Assembly: GCA_016936395.1 (NCBI GenBank) | Contig: JAFGXY010000036.1 | Span: 1 to 64,000, forward strand | DNA length: 64,000 nucleotides | Source: Paracoccaceae bacterium | GTDB lineage: Bacteria; Pseudomonadota; Alphaproteobacteria; Rhodobacterales; Rhodobacteraceae | Reading direction: 5' to 3' | Shown here: positions 49,676 to 59,445 of the stretch, in pieces | Position numbering within the stretch: the first letter of the stretch is position 1 | Layout of the letters: each line of letters opens with the position of its first letter | Translations under genes and position numbers: made by a program | The notes under the pieces: model-generated | Told to the model about the DNA's origin: nothing | What the model saw: only the letters and a program-made list of their open reading frames with translations | Database searches by the model: none

Positions 49676-50662
49676 ATGACCGACTGGCTGGCCCTGTCTG
49701 ACCTGACCTTGCCCGACTTGGACACCCACCCGCTGGAAGAAGCGCTGTTCGTGTGCGAACTGGCCTTGCCCCTGGCGCAGGCCACGGTGCTGCTGGACTG
49801 GCATCAGGACCAAGGCACAAACCGCACGTTTTCGGTGTTTGCCGACCCGGTCGCGGGGGTGGTGGTGCTGCACCGCGCAGGGCAGGTGGTGAAGCGCCAC
49901 CTGTTGCCGGGGCCATTGCCGTTCGGGTCTGACACGGCGCGGATCACTTACGGCTGGAACCGTCGCACCGGGCGTTGGGTGCTGACCTTTGGCCGCATCG
50001 GCAGCGGCGAAGAATGCCGGGCCACCGGGATCGGGCCGATTGCGCTGAGCCCGCAGGAACTGGCCGCGATCTGCCGCCGCGATGGGGCCGCCTTGCGCCA
50101 TGCGTCGTTGCTGTGGTTTGGCGTCACACAAGGGGCGGTGCCACCCGAACGCGCGCCTTGGGTCGGGCTGCGCACCCCGATTTACACCGCGCGCGGGCCG
50201 GTGGCCGCCGGCGCGCTGCGCCCCGGTGACATGGTGCTGACCGCCGACAACGGCTTGCAGCCGGTGCTGCGGGCAACCCGCTTGCGCCTGCCCAGTCGCG
50301 GCAGCTTTGCCCCGGTGATCTTGCGCGCGCCGTTTCTGGGCCAAGGCAGCGACGTGTTGATTTCGGCTGATCAGCTGGTGGTGCTGAGCGGGGCAGAAGT
50401 CGAATACATGTTTGGCGATGAGGCGGTTCTGGTGCGGGCCGGGTCGCTGGCCAATGGCAGTGTGGCGCGCAACGACAGCCTGCATGCGGCCATCGACTGT
50501 GTTGCGATCGATCTTGGCCTGCCGGAACTGATGCTGGCCGATGGTCTGAAACTGCTGAGCCATGGGGCGCTGGCCGAACCGCCGCTTCAGGTGCTGCATG
50601 CCTATGAGGCGCAGCAACTGGTCAGTCTGATCGCGCGGCGCAGCCTGTTTGGCGCGGCTTGA
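49676..50662 (+). CDS. Second Hint-domain protein, catalytically degenerate
   Basis: The 328-residue protein has an N-terminal ~155-residue domain of no known family (LDWHQDQGTNRTFSVF, ITYGWNRRTGRWVLTFG) and a C-terminal Hint-like domain: RTPIYTARGPVAAGALRPGDMVLTADNGLQPVLRATRL, VLISADQLVVLSGAEVEYMFG, SLHAAIDCVAIDLG. The catalytic Cys expected just before the T-P-x-x-T strand is absent, and the SPQHRV motif of the partner is SADQLVV here. It is therefore probably non-processing and may act as a partner or chaperone of the upstream Hint protein. Start 49676 is 3 bp after the upstream stop, indicating co-translation. Confidence 0.78.
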   Translation: MTDWLALSDLTLPDLDTHPLEEALFVCELALPLAQATVLLDWHQDQGTNRTFSVFADPVAGVVVLHRAGQVVKRHLLPGPLPFGSDTARITYGWNRRTGRWVLTFGRIGSGEECRATGIGPIALSPQELAAICRRDGAALRHASLLWFGVTQGAVPPERAPWVGLRTPIYTARGPVAAGALRPGDMVLTADNGLQPVLRATRLRLPSRGSFAPVILRAPFLGQGSDVLISADQLVVLSGAEVEYMFGDEAVLVRAGSLANGSVARNDSLHAAIDCVAIDLGLPELMLADGLKLLSHGALAEPPLQVLHAYEAQQLVSLIARRSLFGAA

Positions 50663-50666
50663 GCGG

Positions 50667-51002
50667 TCAGTCGTAAAGCGCCGTCATCTGCGCCACGATG
50701 ACCGAGTTTTCCGCAAGCGCGCGCATCATCAGGGCCTCTTCCTCGGGGTCGATCTCGGCACCTGCCTCGCGCTGTTCGTCCAGCGAGCCGTGGCCCTCCA
50801 CCTCCAGCACCGCAAGGTCGGCCTGCTTGAGGATGGCCACGGTTTCGCGCACGGCCTCGGCCTCGTCCACACCGCTGGCATAGCACATCAGGGCGCCGCC
50901 GGTGGCCTTGTCGGGCAGGCCGTCGCCGGGCTTGCGACCGACCTGCACCAACAGGGTATAGACCTGCTGGCGGCTGGTTTTGGCGGGCTTTTCGTCGGTC
51001 AT
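50667..51002 (-). CDS. Conserved hypothetical protein (111 aa), downstream of dapD
   Basis: Start ATG 51002 is taken because MTDEKPAKTSRQQVYTLLVQVG begins the conserved-looking segment; the ORF continues upstream to 51065 without a ribosome site. The protein is acidic and soluble, with GGALMCYASGVDEAEAVRETVAILKQADLAVLEVEGHG in the middle, suggesting an alpha/beta fold. I do not recognise the family. It follows dapD by about 120 bp on the same strand and converges on the Hint gene, ending only 4 bp from it. Confidence 0.65.
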   Translation of the reverse strand: MTDEKPAKTSRQQVYTLLVQVGRKPGDGLPDKATGGALMCYASGVDEAEAVRETVAILKQADLAVLEVEGHGSLDEQREAGAEIDPEEEALMMRALAENSVIVAQMTALYD

Positions 51003-51123
51003 GTCAGGCCCTTTCCGGCAGCCCCTGTAACACAGGGGGAAGTTTTCACTTTGCTTCAAAATCAAACACTTGGACTGGACGCTTTAACGGTTTGGTAACG
51101 ATTGCCCGCCACGTCCGCATCGG

Positions 51124-51948
51124 TCAGTCGCGCAAGAGGTCGTTGATGCTGGTCTTGGACCGGGTCTGCGCATCGACCTTTTTCACGATCACCGCGCAAT
51201 AGAGGCTGACCCCGCCCTTCGATGGCATCGACCCCGCCACGACCACCGATCCGGCAGGCACTTCGCCATACATCACTTCGCCGGTTTCGCGGTCAACGAT
51301 CTTGGTCGATTTGCCGATGAACACGCCCATGCCAAGGACCGAGCCTTCGCGGATGATGCAGCCTTCGACCACCTCGGACCGGGCGCCGATAAAGCAGTTG
51401 TCCTCGATGATGGTGGGTCCGGCCTGCATCGGTTCCAGCACGCCACCGATGCCGACGCCGCCCGACAGGTGCACATTCTTGCCGATCTGCGCGCAGGAGC
51501 CGACCGTGGCCCAGCCATCGACCATGGACCCTTCATCGACATAGGCGCCGATGTTGACGAAGGACGGCATCAGCACCACGCCCTTGGCGATATAGGCCGA
51601 ACGGCGCACGATAGACCCCGGCACGGCGCGAAAGCCCGCGGCGCGCCAGTCTGCCTCTGACCAGCCCTGCCATTTGGAGGGCACCTTGTCCCACCAGTTG
51701 GCGCCACCGTTGGAGCCCGAGATTTCATACATGTCGGTCAGGCGGAACGACAACAGCACCGCCTTTTTCGCCCATTGGTTCACATGCCAGTCCTGCCCAC
51801 GCTTTTCGGCCACGCGCAGGCTGCCAGAGTCCAGCGCGGTCAGGGTGGCCTCGATGGCATCGCGCACCTCGCCCTTAGTGGTTGGACCAACGCTGTCGCG
51901 GGCCTCCCATGCGGCTTCGATGGCGGTTTCCAAGGCGGCGTTCGACAT
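51124..51948 (-). CDS. dapD: Tetrahydrodipicolinate N-succinyltransferase
   Basis: This is a 274-residue left-handed beta-helix acyltransferase. The N-terminal helical domain ([18 protein letters not shown]) is followed by hexapeptide repeats: [63 protein letters not shown]. It transfers succinyl from succinyl-CoA to tetrahydrodipicolinate in lysine and DAP synthesis. The ATG at 51948 has AAGGG upstream; the ORF extends 52 codons further without support. With dapE it places two steps of the succinylase branch near each other. Confidence 0.97.
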   Translation of the reverse strand: MSNAALETAIEAAWEARDSVGPTTKGEVRDAIEATLTALDSGSLRVAEKRGQDWHVNQWAKKAVLLSFRLTDMYEISGSNGGANWWDKVPSKWQGWSEADWRAAGFRAVPGSIVRRSAYIAKGVVLMPSFVNIGAYVDEGSMVDGWATVGSCAQIGKNVHLSGGVGIGGVLEPMQAGPTIIEDNCFIGARSEVVEGCIIREGSVLGMGVFIGKSTKIVDRETGEVMYGEVPAGSVVVAGSMPSKGGVSLYCAVIVKKVDAQTRSKTSINDLLRD

Positions 51949-52027
51949 GCTGTCACCCTTTTTCGGTTGGTCCTGTTGCGCCCTGCCTATAAGGCTTGGC
52001 AACCGGTCACGCAATGCAAGAGCACCC

Positions 52028-52840
52028 ATGAAAGACGAACCCCGCAACCACCCGTTCCGCGACAGCCTGCAAGACGTGAAGGCGGCAGACCGTATTCCCG
52101 ACACCCCGCAGACCCGCGCGCCGGCCTATCGGTTGGCCTTTGCCGACCCCGATTTCATGACGCGCGCGGAATTGCGCCCGGTGCGGTTGCAACTGGAACT
52201 GCTGAAACCGCAACTGGTGATGGACGAGCGCGGGATTGAATCGACCATCGTGCTGTTTGGCGGCGCGCGCATCCCCGCCACGGCCGAGACCGCGCGCACG
52301 TCGGGCCTTGCAGAACTGTCGCCTTATTATGACGAGGCGCGGCGCTTTGCGCGCCTGATGACCGAGCGCAGCATGGAAAGCTATGGCCGCGAGAATGTGA
52401 TCATCACCGGCGGTGGTCCCGGCGTGATGGAGGCTGGCAACCTTGGCGCGCATGAGGCGGGCGGTCAATCGATTGGCCTGAACATCGTGTTGCCGCATGA
52501 ACAGGCCCCCAACCCTTATGTGACGCCGGATTTGTGCTTCAACTTTCACTACTTCGCCATTCGCAAGATGCATTTCCTGATGCGCGCCCGCGCGATCTGC
52601 GTGTTTCCCGGCGGCTTTGGCACGATGGACGAGATGTTCGAGAGCCTGACGCTGATCCAGACCAAGCGGATGAAGCGGGTGCCGTTCTTGCTGTTCGGGC
52701 AGGCGTTCTGGGAAAAGATCATCAACTGGGAAGCCTTGGCCGAAGCCGGCACGATCAGCCGCGATGACCTGTCACTGTTCCGGTTTGTCCAAACGGCGGA
52801 TCAGGCGGTTGCGGCGATTGATGGCTGGGACGCAGTCTAG
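52028..52840 (+). CDS. LOG family protein (TIGR00730-type nucleoside-monophosphate glycosidase)
   Basis: This 270-residue protein has the Rossmann-like LOG core: [31 protein letters not shown], and the hallmark [22 protein letters not shown] proteins cleave the N-glycosidic bond of nucleoside 5'-monophosphates (cytokinin ribotides in plants, AMP-like nucleotides in bacteria). The alphaproteobacterial subgroup has the extra N-terminal region seen here. Start is ATG 52028; it faces dapD across 79 bp. The cellular substrate is unknown. Confidence 0.88.
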   Translation: MKDEPRNHPFRDSLQDVKAADRIPDTPQTRAPAYRLAFADPDFMTRAELRPVRLQLELLKPQLVMDERGIESTIVLFGGARIPATAETARTSGLAELSPYYDEARRFARLMTERSMESYGRENVIITGGGPGVMEAGNLGAHEAGGQSIGLNIVLPHEQAPNPYVTPDLCFNFHYFAIRKMHFLMRARAICVFPGGFGTMDEMFESLTLIQTKRMKRVPFLLFGQAFWEKIINWEALAEAGTISRDDLSLFRFVQTADQAVAAIDGWDAV

Positions 52841-53011
52841 CGTTTTGTGCGCCGCCCGTTGGATGGGCAGGTTCTTGATGAAACCAGGGCGAACCTGCCG
52901 GCGCAGGGCGATTTGTGGCTGTCGAACGCGTCTTGCCACTTTCTGGGGGCGCCCAGGCCGCCTGCGCCTGCCGACCCGCGCGCGGCGGCACGCGGGCAAG
53001 GGCAACCCTGC

Positions 53012-53407
53012 CTAGGGGCGGATGGTTTCGGTTTTCGGGCGATCATTGTCGCCACGATCAAACTCATCCTCATAGGTGTCAACCTGCTCGGCATCTTCGA
53101 TCCTGTGGGCGGGCCCCTGCAAGGCAAAGCTGTTGTCGATCACCGTCGCCTCGCGCATCGGTGGGGCGGGGCACTGTTCTTCAAGAGTGTCGGATTTCAG
53201 TTGAAAGAACTGGCGCGCCATATCGTCATACATTTCGCGCAATACCAGAAGGGCCAGCAGCGCTGCGGTGGTAAAGAAGATCCAGGGGCTGATGACACTG
53301 ACAAAGAACCCAAGGAACAGATGCACCACGATGCCGATCACCGCCAGGGTGCGCAGGATGATCATCGGGTAGTCCAGAATTTTCGCGCGCTTTACCGATT
53401 GTGTCAT
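53012..53407 (-). CDS. Small membrane protein, unknown function (131 aa)
   Basis: Two hydrophobic segments (MIILRTLAVIGIVVHLFLGFF and WIFFTTAALLALLVLREMY) form a hairpin in the membrane. A long acidic soluble tail (residues ~70-131, rich in Glu and Asp) follows. I do not recognise the family. The gene stands alone downstream of tamB on the same strand, about 200 bp away. The intervening DNA has a small GC hairpin (GGGGGC-AA-GCCCCC, 53492-53505) and nothing else I can identify. Confidence 0.6.
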   Translation of the reverse strand: MTQSVKRAKILDYPMIILRTLAVIGIVVHLFLGFFVSVISPWIFFTTAALLALLVLREMYDDMARQFFQLKSDTLEEQCPAPPMREATVIDNSFALQGPAHRIEDAEQVDTYEDEFDRGDNDRPKTETIRP

Positions 53408-53606
53408 GGATTGATCCTGTCGTCATTAGAAGCCGCAAATGAACCATACCCCGACCCGAATGGGGGCAGAGGCGCTGCAAGCCAAACGCTGGGGGGCAAG
53501 CCCCCGCCGCCATTCTAACCTTGGCAGCACGACCTGACAACGCAAGGGGCGCGGCGGATTGGTCGCAGGCCACCACATCTGCGCCGGGCGCCTTGTCCCC
53601 TGGACA

Positions 53607-56600
53607 TCAGTAATCCTTTTCGAAAAACACCCCGACACCCGTGTTGCCATCGTCCCCGACGCGGCCCTTGACGGTGATGTTGTCGGTCAGATCAAGGTTC
53701 AGGTTGATCTGGCTCTTGCCGTCCTGATCCAGCACCACTTCGGAATACACCTTTTCCGACAGGTATTTGCCGGCCGTCAACTGTGCGGTGCCGTCATCTG
53801 CGGTCTGAACGTCGAAATCATCCAGCCCAAAGCCCTTGCGCAGTTTGGCGATGATGCCCTCGCCGCCGCGCCCGGCCAGCGTGGCCACAGCGTTGGCCAG
53901 TTGCAGCGCCTGAAGCGCTGACAGGTTTTCAAGGCGGCGGCCAAACAGAAGCTGCGCCAATATCTCTTCTTGCGGCAAGGCGGGGTTTGAGGTGAAGCTG
54001 ACCTGCGGATCGGTGGCATTGCCTTCGATCACCGCCGCAGTTGTCACCCCATCGGCGCTGCTGCTGGCCACCACCCGCAGCATGGGGTCGAAGTCGCCCT
54101 GCAGTTGAAGATAGGCTTCGGTCAAGGTCAGGCGGCGGGCCAGAATATCCAGCCGCCCCCGGATCAGGTTGAACGCGCCCGAGGGCACGATGGCATCGGT
54201 GGTGCCGGTCAGGCGCAGGGTGCCGCCCAGTTCGGCATCCAGTCCGCGACCGCGCAGGAACATCTGGTTGGGGGCCGAGATTTCGACATCCAGCCCAAAG
54301 GCGCGGCTGCGGGTGCTGGCCTCGGCGGGGCCATTCGCCCCGGCCAGCAGACCGGCCCTGCGGCGGGTTTCGCGCACCAGTGGGGCATCGCCAATGTGGC
54401 GCAATTCGTCCAGCGAGCCCGCGCCGCCAAGCCCGGTTGCGGCAATGCGCAGTTCGGTTTGCGGCAGGGCCACGCGACCCGAGATCAGCGCGCCGCCGGT
54501 CAGCGGGCCATTGAAGCGCAGATCACCATTGGCGCGGGTTTCATAAAGCTGCGGATCGCGCACCACCACGCCAGACAGCCCGATGGCAAGGTCGGCCGGA
54601 AACGGCGGTGTCAAAGTCACAGGACCGGTCACCGTGATGCGCCCGCCGCTGGAGACATTGGCCCCCGCCGCGACCTGCGCCCGCCCGCCACCCAAGGTGG
54701 CTGTGGCCTCCATGTCTTGCAGCGAAAATGGCAAGGCCGGATCGGCCAGCCGCCCTTGCGAAAGGACCACCCGGCCCGAGAGCGACGACAGCGCCAAGGG
54801 CCCGTTCAGACGCAGGTCAAGCGCCAGCGGGCCTGACACCACCCGGTCGCCCAGAAACGGATTGGCAAGCCCGGCCTGCGCCGACCCGTTTATCGCCAGA
54901 TCGGCACTGGCCAGATTGGCGGCCAACCGGCCAGTGACCCGCGCGCCAATCTGCCCTGGCCCGGTGCCCGACAGCGTGAGATCATACCCCGCGCCGGTAT
55001 CGACGGCGGTGCCGGTGACGCTGACCACGCCGGGAAATTCGGGCAGCAGCAGGCCAAGATTGGCCAGCCGCGCGGTCAGATCAATCTGGCGGCGGCTGCC
55101 GTCGATGCGCCCGGTGGCCTGCGCCGTCAGGTTGGGGCTGTTCAGTTGCAAGGCATCCAGCCGGACCGCGCCTTTGTCGAGCCGCAGGGCGGCGGTCAAC
55201 CTGCTGGCCCCGGCCAGCACCCGGTTGACCTCGGGCTGGCCGATGCGCAGACCGCTGGCATCGGCGGCAAGCGTGATGCTTGCGGTGGCGGGCGTGCCCT
55301 TGAAGGTGGCATCGGCCGCCACACGCCCGCCAAGACCGGGGCGCAGGCGCGACAGGTCATCCAGCACCACCCGCGCGGTCAGGTCACTGCCCGCCACGGC
55401 AAGCAGGCCGCTGGCGGTGGCGCTGGCCGATGGGGCGGTGACGCTCAGACGTTCGATCGTCAGGCTGTCGCCGTTCAGATCGGCGGTCAGTTGCACGGAT
55501 GACGCGCCTTGCAGCAGCCGGTCAGCCTCGGGCTGGCCAAGGCGCAGCAATGTGCCCGAAAGGTCGGCCACAATCCGGGCGCGGCCGGTGGTCAGCGGCC
55601 CGGTCAGGCGCAGCGCACCCTGCACCGCGCCGCCATACTCTGGGCCAAGGCGCGACAGGTCGGCCATGGCAAGGGTCAGGTCCAGATCGGCCTGATCCGA
55701 GGTAACGGTGCCCTTGCCATCGACCGCAAGCCCGCCCGCCCGCAGCGTAAGCGCGCGCAGAACCGTGCCGGTGGTGTCGCGCCGCGCATCAACGGTGATC
55801 GAGGACGGGCCGCGCAACAGCCCGTCAAGCTGGGCGATGTCGGTGGTCAGGTCCTGGCCGTCGATCCGCATCGTTGCGTCGAAATCGCCGCCCAAGGGGC
55901 TGCCTTCGCCATTGACCGTGATGGTGCCGCGCCCGGACAAGGCCCGCTTGGCAAGGCCCGACAGCGGGGCCAGATCCTGCGCGTCGATTCGCAGCCTGCC
56001 ACGGGTGCGAAAACCATCGGACAGGCCTGCAATCTGGCCGCCAGCATTCAGGGCAATCGGCCCGGCGGTCAGGTCCAGCGCCCCGATGCGGAACACGCCG
56101 GTGCCCTGCTGCCACGACAGCCGGGTGGTGGCCGACACCTGCGTGCCCAGCGCCATGGCAAGCGCGGGGTCGGCGGGGGCAACCCCCTCGGCCCGCAGCG
56201 TCAGCGTGCCGCCGATGGTATTGCCGGTCGCCAGCCGCGCAATGCGGCCCGACCCGCGCAGATCAAGCTTTGCCAAGGTGCCGTTGGGGGTGGTGACGCC
56301 TTCGGCATCGACCGCGGCGCGCCAGGTCTCGCCGGTGGCGCTGTCATAACCGATGTCCAGCCGCGCCGATTGCAGCGACACCCCCGCATCGAAACCGGGG
56401 ATCAGCACCGGCTGACCCGTGGGGTCGCCAAGGGTGCCGGTCAGCGCGAGCCCTTCGGGCAGGCCGTCGGGCGCAATCCGGGCCTGACCACGCAGTGTCA
56501 ATGCGCGGGCGGTCAGGTCCAGCGCGGTCAGGTCCAGCCGCCCGGTCGCGCTGCGGCTGCCGGTGGTGACAAGCGCCACCTGATTGCCCAGAAAATCGGC

Positions 56601-57449
56601 ATAGGCCGGAGCGAACAGCGGTGCGATATCGCCCCGGACATCGGCGGCAAAGCGGGTGGCATCGTCTTCGGCCCCGGTCAGGGTGATGGTGCCGGCCAGA
56701 CGCTGGACCCCGTCGCTTTTCAGCGCCAGATCGGCGGCAAAGTCTGACAGCGGGCCCTCGCCCTTGATCACCAGATCAACCGAAGGCTGCCCCGGCAGGT
56801 TCAGCAGGGTGGACACCACGCCGCCCGCCGCTTCGCTGGCGTCCAGCGACAGCGCCAGATTGCGGGTGGCGTTGTTGAAGCCCGCCGCAAGGTCGATTTG
56901 CCCGCTGGGGCCGGCATTGGTGCGGTCGATGTGCAGGGTGGCTGATCCGTCGCCGCCTGACAACGACAGGGCGGCCTCGACGCTGCCTTCGATCTGCTGG
57001 CCCAGCAGCGCCGGGCCCAGCACCACCCGCGGCGCCGAGATTTTGGCAATCTCGACCGCCACCGGCAATTCGGGCAGGGCAAAACCCGCAGCTTCGGGGG
57101 AAGGCGCGGCTGCATCCGACGCAGGTGCGCGGTCGATGATGATCTCGGCCGCCGTCAACGCATTGACCGACACCCGGCCAGACAGCAGGGCGGCGCGATT
57201 CCAGTCCAGCACGATGTCGTTCAGCGTCAGCCAGATGCCCTGATCATCGGCGACGGTCAGCTGCGTGGCGGTGGCCCGTGACGACAGCGCCCCCTTGAAG
57301 CCACGCAAGACCACCTGCCGCCCGGCGCCAGACAGGTTGTCTTCCAGAAACGCGGTGATGGTGCCGCGGTCTGCACGCTCTTGTGCGGTTTCCTGCGCCT
57401 GCAAGACGAAGGGAGCACAGATCAGGACAAGGACAAGCCACCAGCGCAT
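53607..57449 (-). CDS. tamB: Translocation and assembly module subunit TamB
   Basis: This is a 1280-residue AsmA/TamB-type lipid-bridge protein: an N-terminal signal anchor (MRWWLVLVLICAPFVLQAQE), a very long beta-rich body with repeating amphipathic strands, and the conserved TamB C-terminus with NLIRGRLDILARRLTLTEAYLQLQGDFDP, SNPALPQEEILAQLLFGR and YLSEKVYSEVVLDQDGKSQINLNLDLTDNITVKGRVGDDGNTGVGVFFEKDY-type ending. It spans the periplasm and partners with TamA in outer-membrane protein or lipid delivery. Its start overlaps the tamA stop by one base (TGATG). Confidence 0.95.
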   Translation of the reverse strand: MRWWLVLVLICAPFVLQAQETAQERADRGTITAFLEDNLSGAGRQVVLRGFKGALSSRATATQLTVADDQGIWLTLNDIVLDWNRAALLSGRVSVNALTAAEIIIDRAPASDAAAPSPEAAGFALPELPVAVEIAKISAPRVVLGPALLGQQIEGSVEAALSLSGGDGSATLHIDRTNAGPSGQIDLAAGFNNATRNLALSLDASEAAGGVVSTLLNLPGQPSVDLVIKGEGPLSDFAADLALKSDGVQRLAGTITLTGAEDDATRFAADVRGDIAPLFAPAYADFLGNQVALVTTGSRSATGRLDLTALDLTARALTLRGQARIAPDGLPEGLALTGTLGDPTGQPVLIPGFDAGVSLQSARLDIGYDSATGETWRAAVDAEGVTTPNGTLAKLDLRGSGRIARLATGNTIGGTLTLRAEGVAPADPALAMALGTQVSATTRLSWQQGTGVFRIGALDLTAGPIALNAGGQIAGLSDGFRTRGRLRIDAQDLAPLSGLAKRALSGRGTITVNGEGSPLGGDFDATMRIDGQDLTTDIAQLDGLLRGPSSITVDARRDTTGTVLRALTLRAGGLAVDGKGTVTSDQADLDLTLAMADLSRLGPEYGGAVQGALRLTGPLTTGRARIVADLSGTLLRLGQPEADRLLQGASSVQLTADLNGDSLTIERLSVTAPSASATASGLLAVAGSDLTARVVLDDLSRLRPGLGGRVAADATFKGTPATASITLAADASGLRIGQPEVNRVLAGASRLTAALRLDKGAVRLDALQLNSPNLTAQATGRIDGSRRQIDLTARLANLGLLLPEFPGVVSVTGTAVDTGAGYDLTLSGTGPGQIGARVTGRLAANLASADLAINGSAQAGLANPFLGDRVVSGPLALDLRLNGPLALSSLSGRVVLSQGRLADPALPFSLQDMEATATLGGGRAQVAAGANVSSGGRITVTGPVTLTPPFPADLAIGLSGVVVRDPQLYETRANGDLRFNGPLTGGALISGRVALPQTELRIAATGLGGAGSLDELRHIGDAPLVRETRRRAGLLAGANGPAEASTRSRAFGLDVEISAPNQMFLRGRGLDAELGGTLRLTGTTDAIVPSGAFNLIRGRLDILARRLTLTEAYLQLQGDFDPMLRVVASSSADGVTTAAVIEGNATDPQVSFTSNPALPQEEILAQLLFGRRLENLSALQALQLANAVATLAGRGGEGIIAKLRKGFGLDDFDVQTADDGTAQLTAGKYLSEKVYSEVVLDQDGKSQINLNLDLTDNITVKGRVGDDGNTGVGVFFEKDY

Positions 57450-59263
57450 CAGAATGATTGCCCCAAACCAACATAAAGCTGCACGCCATCACCGGTGCTG
57501 CCACGCACCGGGGCAGCCACGTCCAGCCGAATGGGGCCAATGGCGGTATCATACCGCACACCGAGGCCCGCCCCGGCATGCCAGTCGCCTTGTTCATCGA
57601 AAAAGCTGCCCACATCGACGCGGCCCGCATCGACAAAACCCACGACGCCGATCTTTTGCGTGACCTTGGTGCGCAATTCCAGCGATCCTGCCATGAAATG
57701 ATTGCCACCGATCTGATATTGCACCGGCCCCCGCAACAGCGTTACCCCCAACGACTGGTAAGGCTGGCCGCGCACGGTGCCACCGCCGCCGGAATAGAAC
57801 AGATCGTCACGCGGGGTTTCCAGCAGCTGTGCGCCGGTGACCATGCCCGCCTGAATCCGGGCCGCGACCACAAGGCGGTCTTCCGCGCCAAGGCCGCGAT
57901 AGCCGCGCAGGTCGGTGGTCAGCCGCAAGCCAGAGCCGGTGGTGTCAAAGCCAAGGAAGGGCTTGGCCTCGGCTTCGATGTAAAAACCGCGCTTGGCGTC
58001 GGCCTTGTTGTCGCGGCGGTCCCATGTCAGGCCAAGGGGCAGCGCAAGGCTGCGGAACCGGAACTTGGATCGTTCGGTCCCATCGACCGCGATATCGGCG
58101 CCTTCGCTCTGGTTATAGGCCAGATCAATGCGCCCGGTCAGGCTGTCACCGAAGACATGGCTGAATCCAAGCCCGATACTGAAGGAGTCGGCGCGATAGT
58201 CAGCCTCCTCCAGATGCGCGATTTCGGTGGTGAAACGCAGCGTGGTATCCGCCGACAGCGTGGCGGGGCGATCAATGGTCAGGCCAAGCTGGTAGTCGGC
58301 CCCGCTGCCGGATGCGCCGATATTGGCGATCTTGCCTTCGATGCGCAGGCGTTCGGCCCCGCCAAACAGGTTGCGGTGCATCCAGGCGGCGGTCAGGTCC
58401 AGCCCTTCCAGACTGGATATCTCGGCCCCGAAACTCATCCGGCGGCGCTTTTCTTCAACCACGGTGATGGTGGTGCCCAAAAGGTCGGGGCGGGTGATGG
58501 TGTCATCTTCGGTGATCGCCACCGAGGCAAAGGTGCCGGTGCGGCGCAGACGGTTTTCGGCGCGGTCCAGCTCGGCCGGGTCGAAGGGCGCGCCCTGCGG
58601 GATGCCGGCAATCTTGCGGACGCGGTCTTCACGGGTGCGCTGGTTGCCCGCAACCGCCACTGCGCCGAACCGCAGCCGCGGACCGGGCGTCAGGGTAACA
58701 CGGGCCGAAAGCGCGCGGTTGGGGTGGTCGGCGACGATGTCCTGGCCCGCGACTGCGGCCTTGGCGTAGCCTTGGGCCCGCCAGCCATCGACACCGGCGG
58801 TGACCGCCTGCTTCACAAGGCCGCTTTGCGCGACCTTTCCCGGGGCAAAGCCTTCGGGCAGGCCGGTGTCCGGGGCCAAGGGCGATACACGGGCCTGCGA
58901 GAACCGGAACTCGGGACCGGGGTCGATGCGCACTTCGATCCGGCCGACGCGGGCGGGCACATCCAGAGGGGCGATCTGTGACGCTTCGCGCCCGTCGAGC
59001 AGCACCGATATCACCGGGGCATAGCGGCCCTGCGCGTAAAGCGCGCCGATCAGGCGGCCATATTCGGCACGGGCCGCGGCCAGCACTTCGTCGGGCGAAT
59101 CCTGCGCGTCCTCCAGTGCCAGAAGCGCCGAGGCACCACGCAAGGCCGAAGTCAGCCCCTCATCGCCACCAGCCAAAGAAAACTCTACCCGGTCAAGGGC
59201 TTGGGTATTGGTCCCCACGGCCATTGCCGTCACCAGTGTGACCACAAAGGGCAGGCGAAACAT
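57449..59263 (-). CDS. tamA: Autotransporter assembly factor TamA (BamA/Omp85 family)
   Basis: This 604-residue outer-membrane protein has a signal peptide (RLPFVVTLVTAMAVGTNTQA), three POTRA-like domains (VGRIEVRIDPGPEFRFSQ, RLRFGAVAVAGNQRTREDRV), and a C-terminal 16-strand barrel with the signature VRGQPYQSLG of BamA-like proteins, ending in F. It is the outer-membrane partner of TamB, translationally coupled to it. ATG 59263 is the preferred start; ATG 59278 would add five Arg-rich residues and is possible. Confidence 0.95.
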   Translation of the reverse strand: MFRLPFVVTLVTAMAVGTNTQALDRVEFSLAGGDEGLTSALRGASALLALEDAQDSPDEVLAAARAEYGRLIGALYAQGRYAPVISVLLDGREASQIAPLDVPARVGRIEVRIDPGPEFRFSQARVSPLAPDTGLPEGFAPGKVAQSGLVKQAVTAGVDGWRAQGYAKAAVAGQDIVADHPNRALSARVTLTPGPRLRFGAVAVAGNQRTREDRVRKIAGIPQGAPFDPAELDRAENRLRRTGTFASVAITEDDTITRPDLLGTTITVVEEKRRRMSFGAEISSLEGLDLTAAWMHRNLFGGAERLRIEGKIANIGASGSGADYQLGLTIDRPATLSADTTLRFTTEIAHLEEADYRADSFSIGLGFSHVFGDSLTGRIDLAYNQSEGADIAVDGTERSKFRFRSLALPLGLTWDRRDNKADAKRGFYIEAEAKPFLGFDTTGSGLRLTTDLRGYRGLGAEDRLVVAARIQAGMVTGAQLLETPRDDLFYSGGGGTVRGQPYQSLGVTLLRGPVQYQIGGNHFMAGSLELRTKVTQKIGVVGFVDAGRVDVGSFFDEQGDWHAGAGLGVRYDTAIGPIRLDVAAPVRGSTGDGVQLYVGLGQSF

Positions 59264-59314
59264 CGGGCGTCTGCGCATTGTCGTGAAAAACCTTGTCAAC
59301 CACCGGGAAACTAT

Positions 59315-59328
59315 CGCAAGCGTTTGCG
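59315..59328. promoter_or_regulatory. LacI-type palindrome upstream of tamA
   Basis: CGCAAGCGTTTGCG lies 51 bp before the tamA start. Its central GCAAGCGTTTGC resembles LacI-family operators. No LacI-type gene is in the window, so ownership is unknown and chance is possible. Confidence 0.25.
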
Positions 59329-59445
59329 CGATGTGCAATCAACTGCTTGTAAGTTCTGCGTCAGCGAACGCGAAACCTGCGCAGCCCAACGCGAATTTCC
59401 GCCGATGGTCGCACGCAACCGCAACAATCGGGCACACTGATCGTC

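Noticed and set aside
52847-53518. 223-codon plus-strand ORF after the LOG-family gene
   Set aside because: It overlaps the membrane-protein gene in antisense over most of its length and has no ribosome site or known domain. The first 170 bp before 53012 stay unexplained, but nothing recognisable is there.
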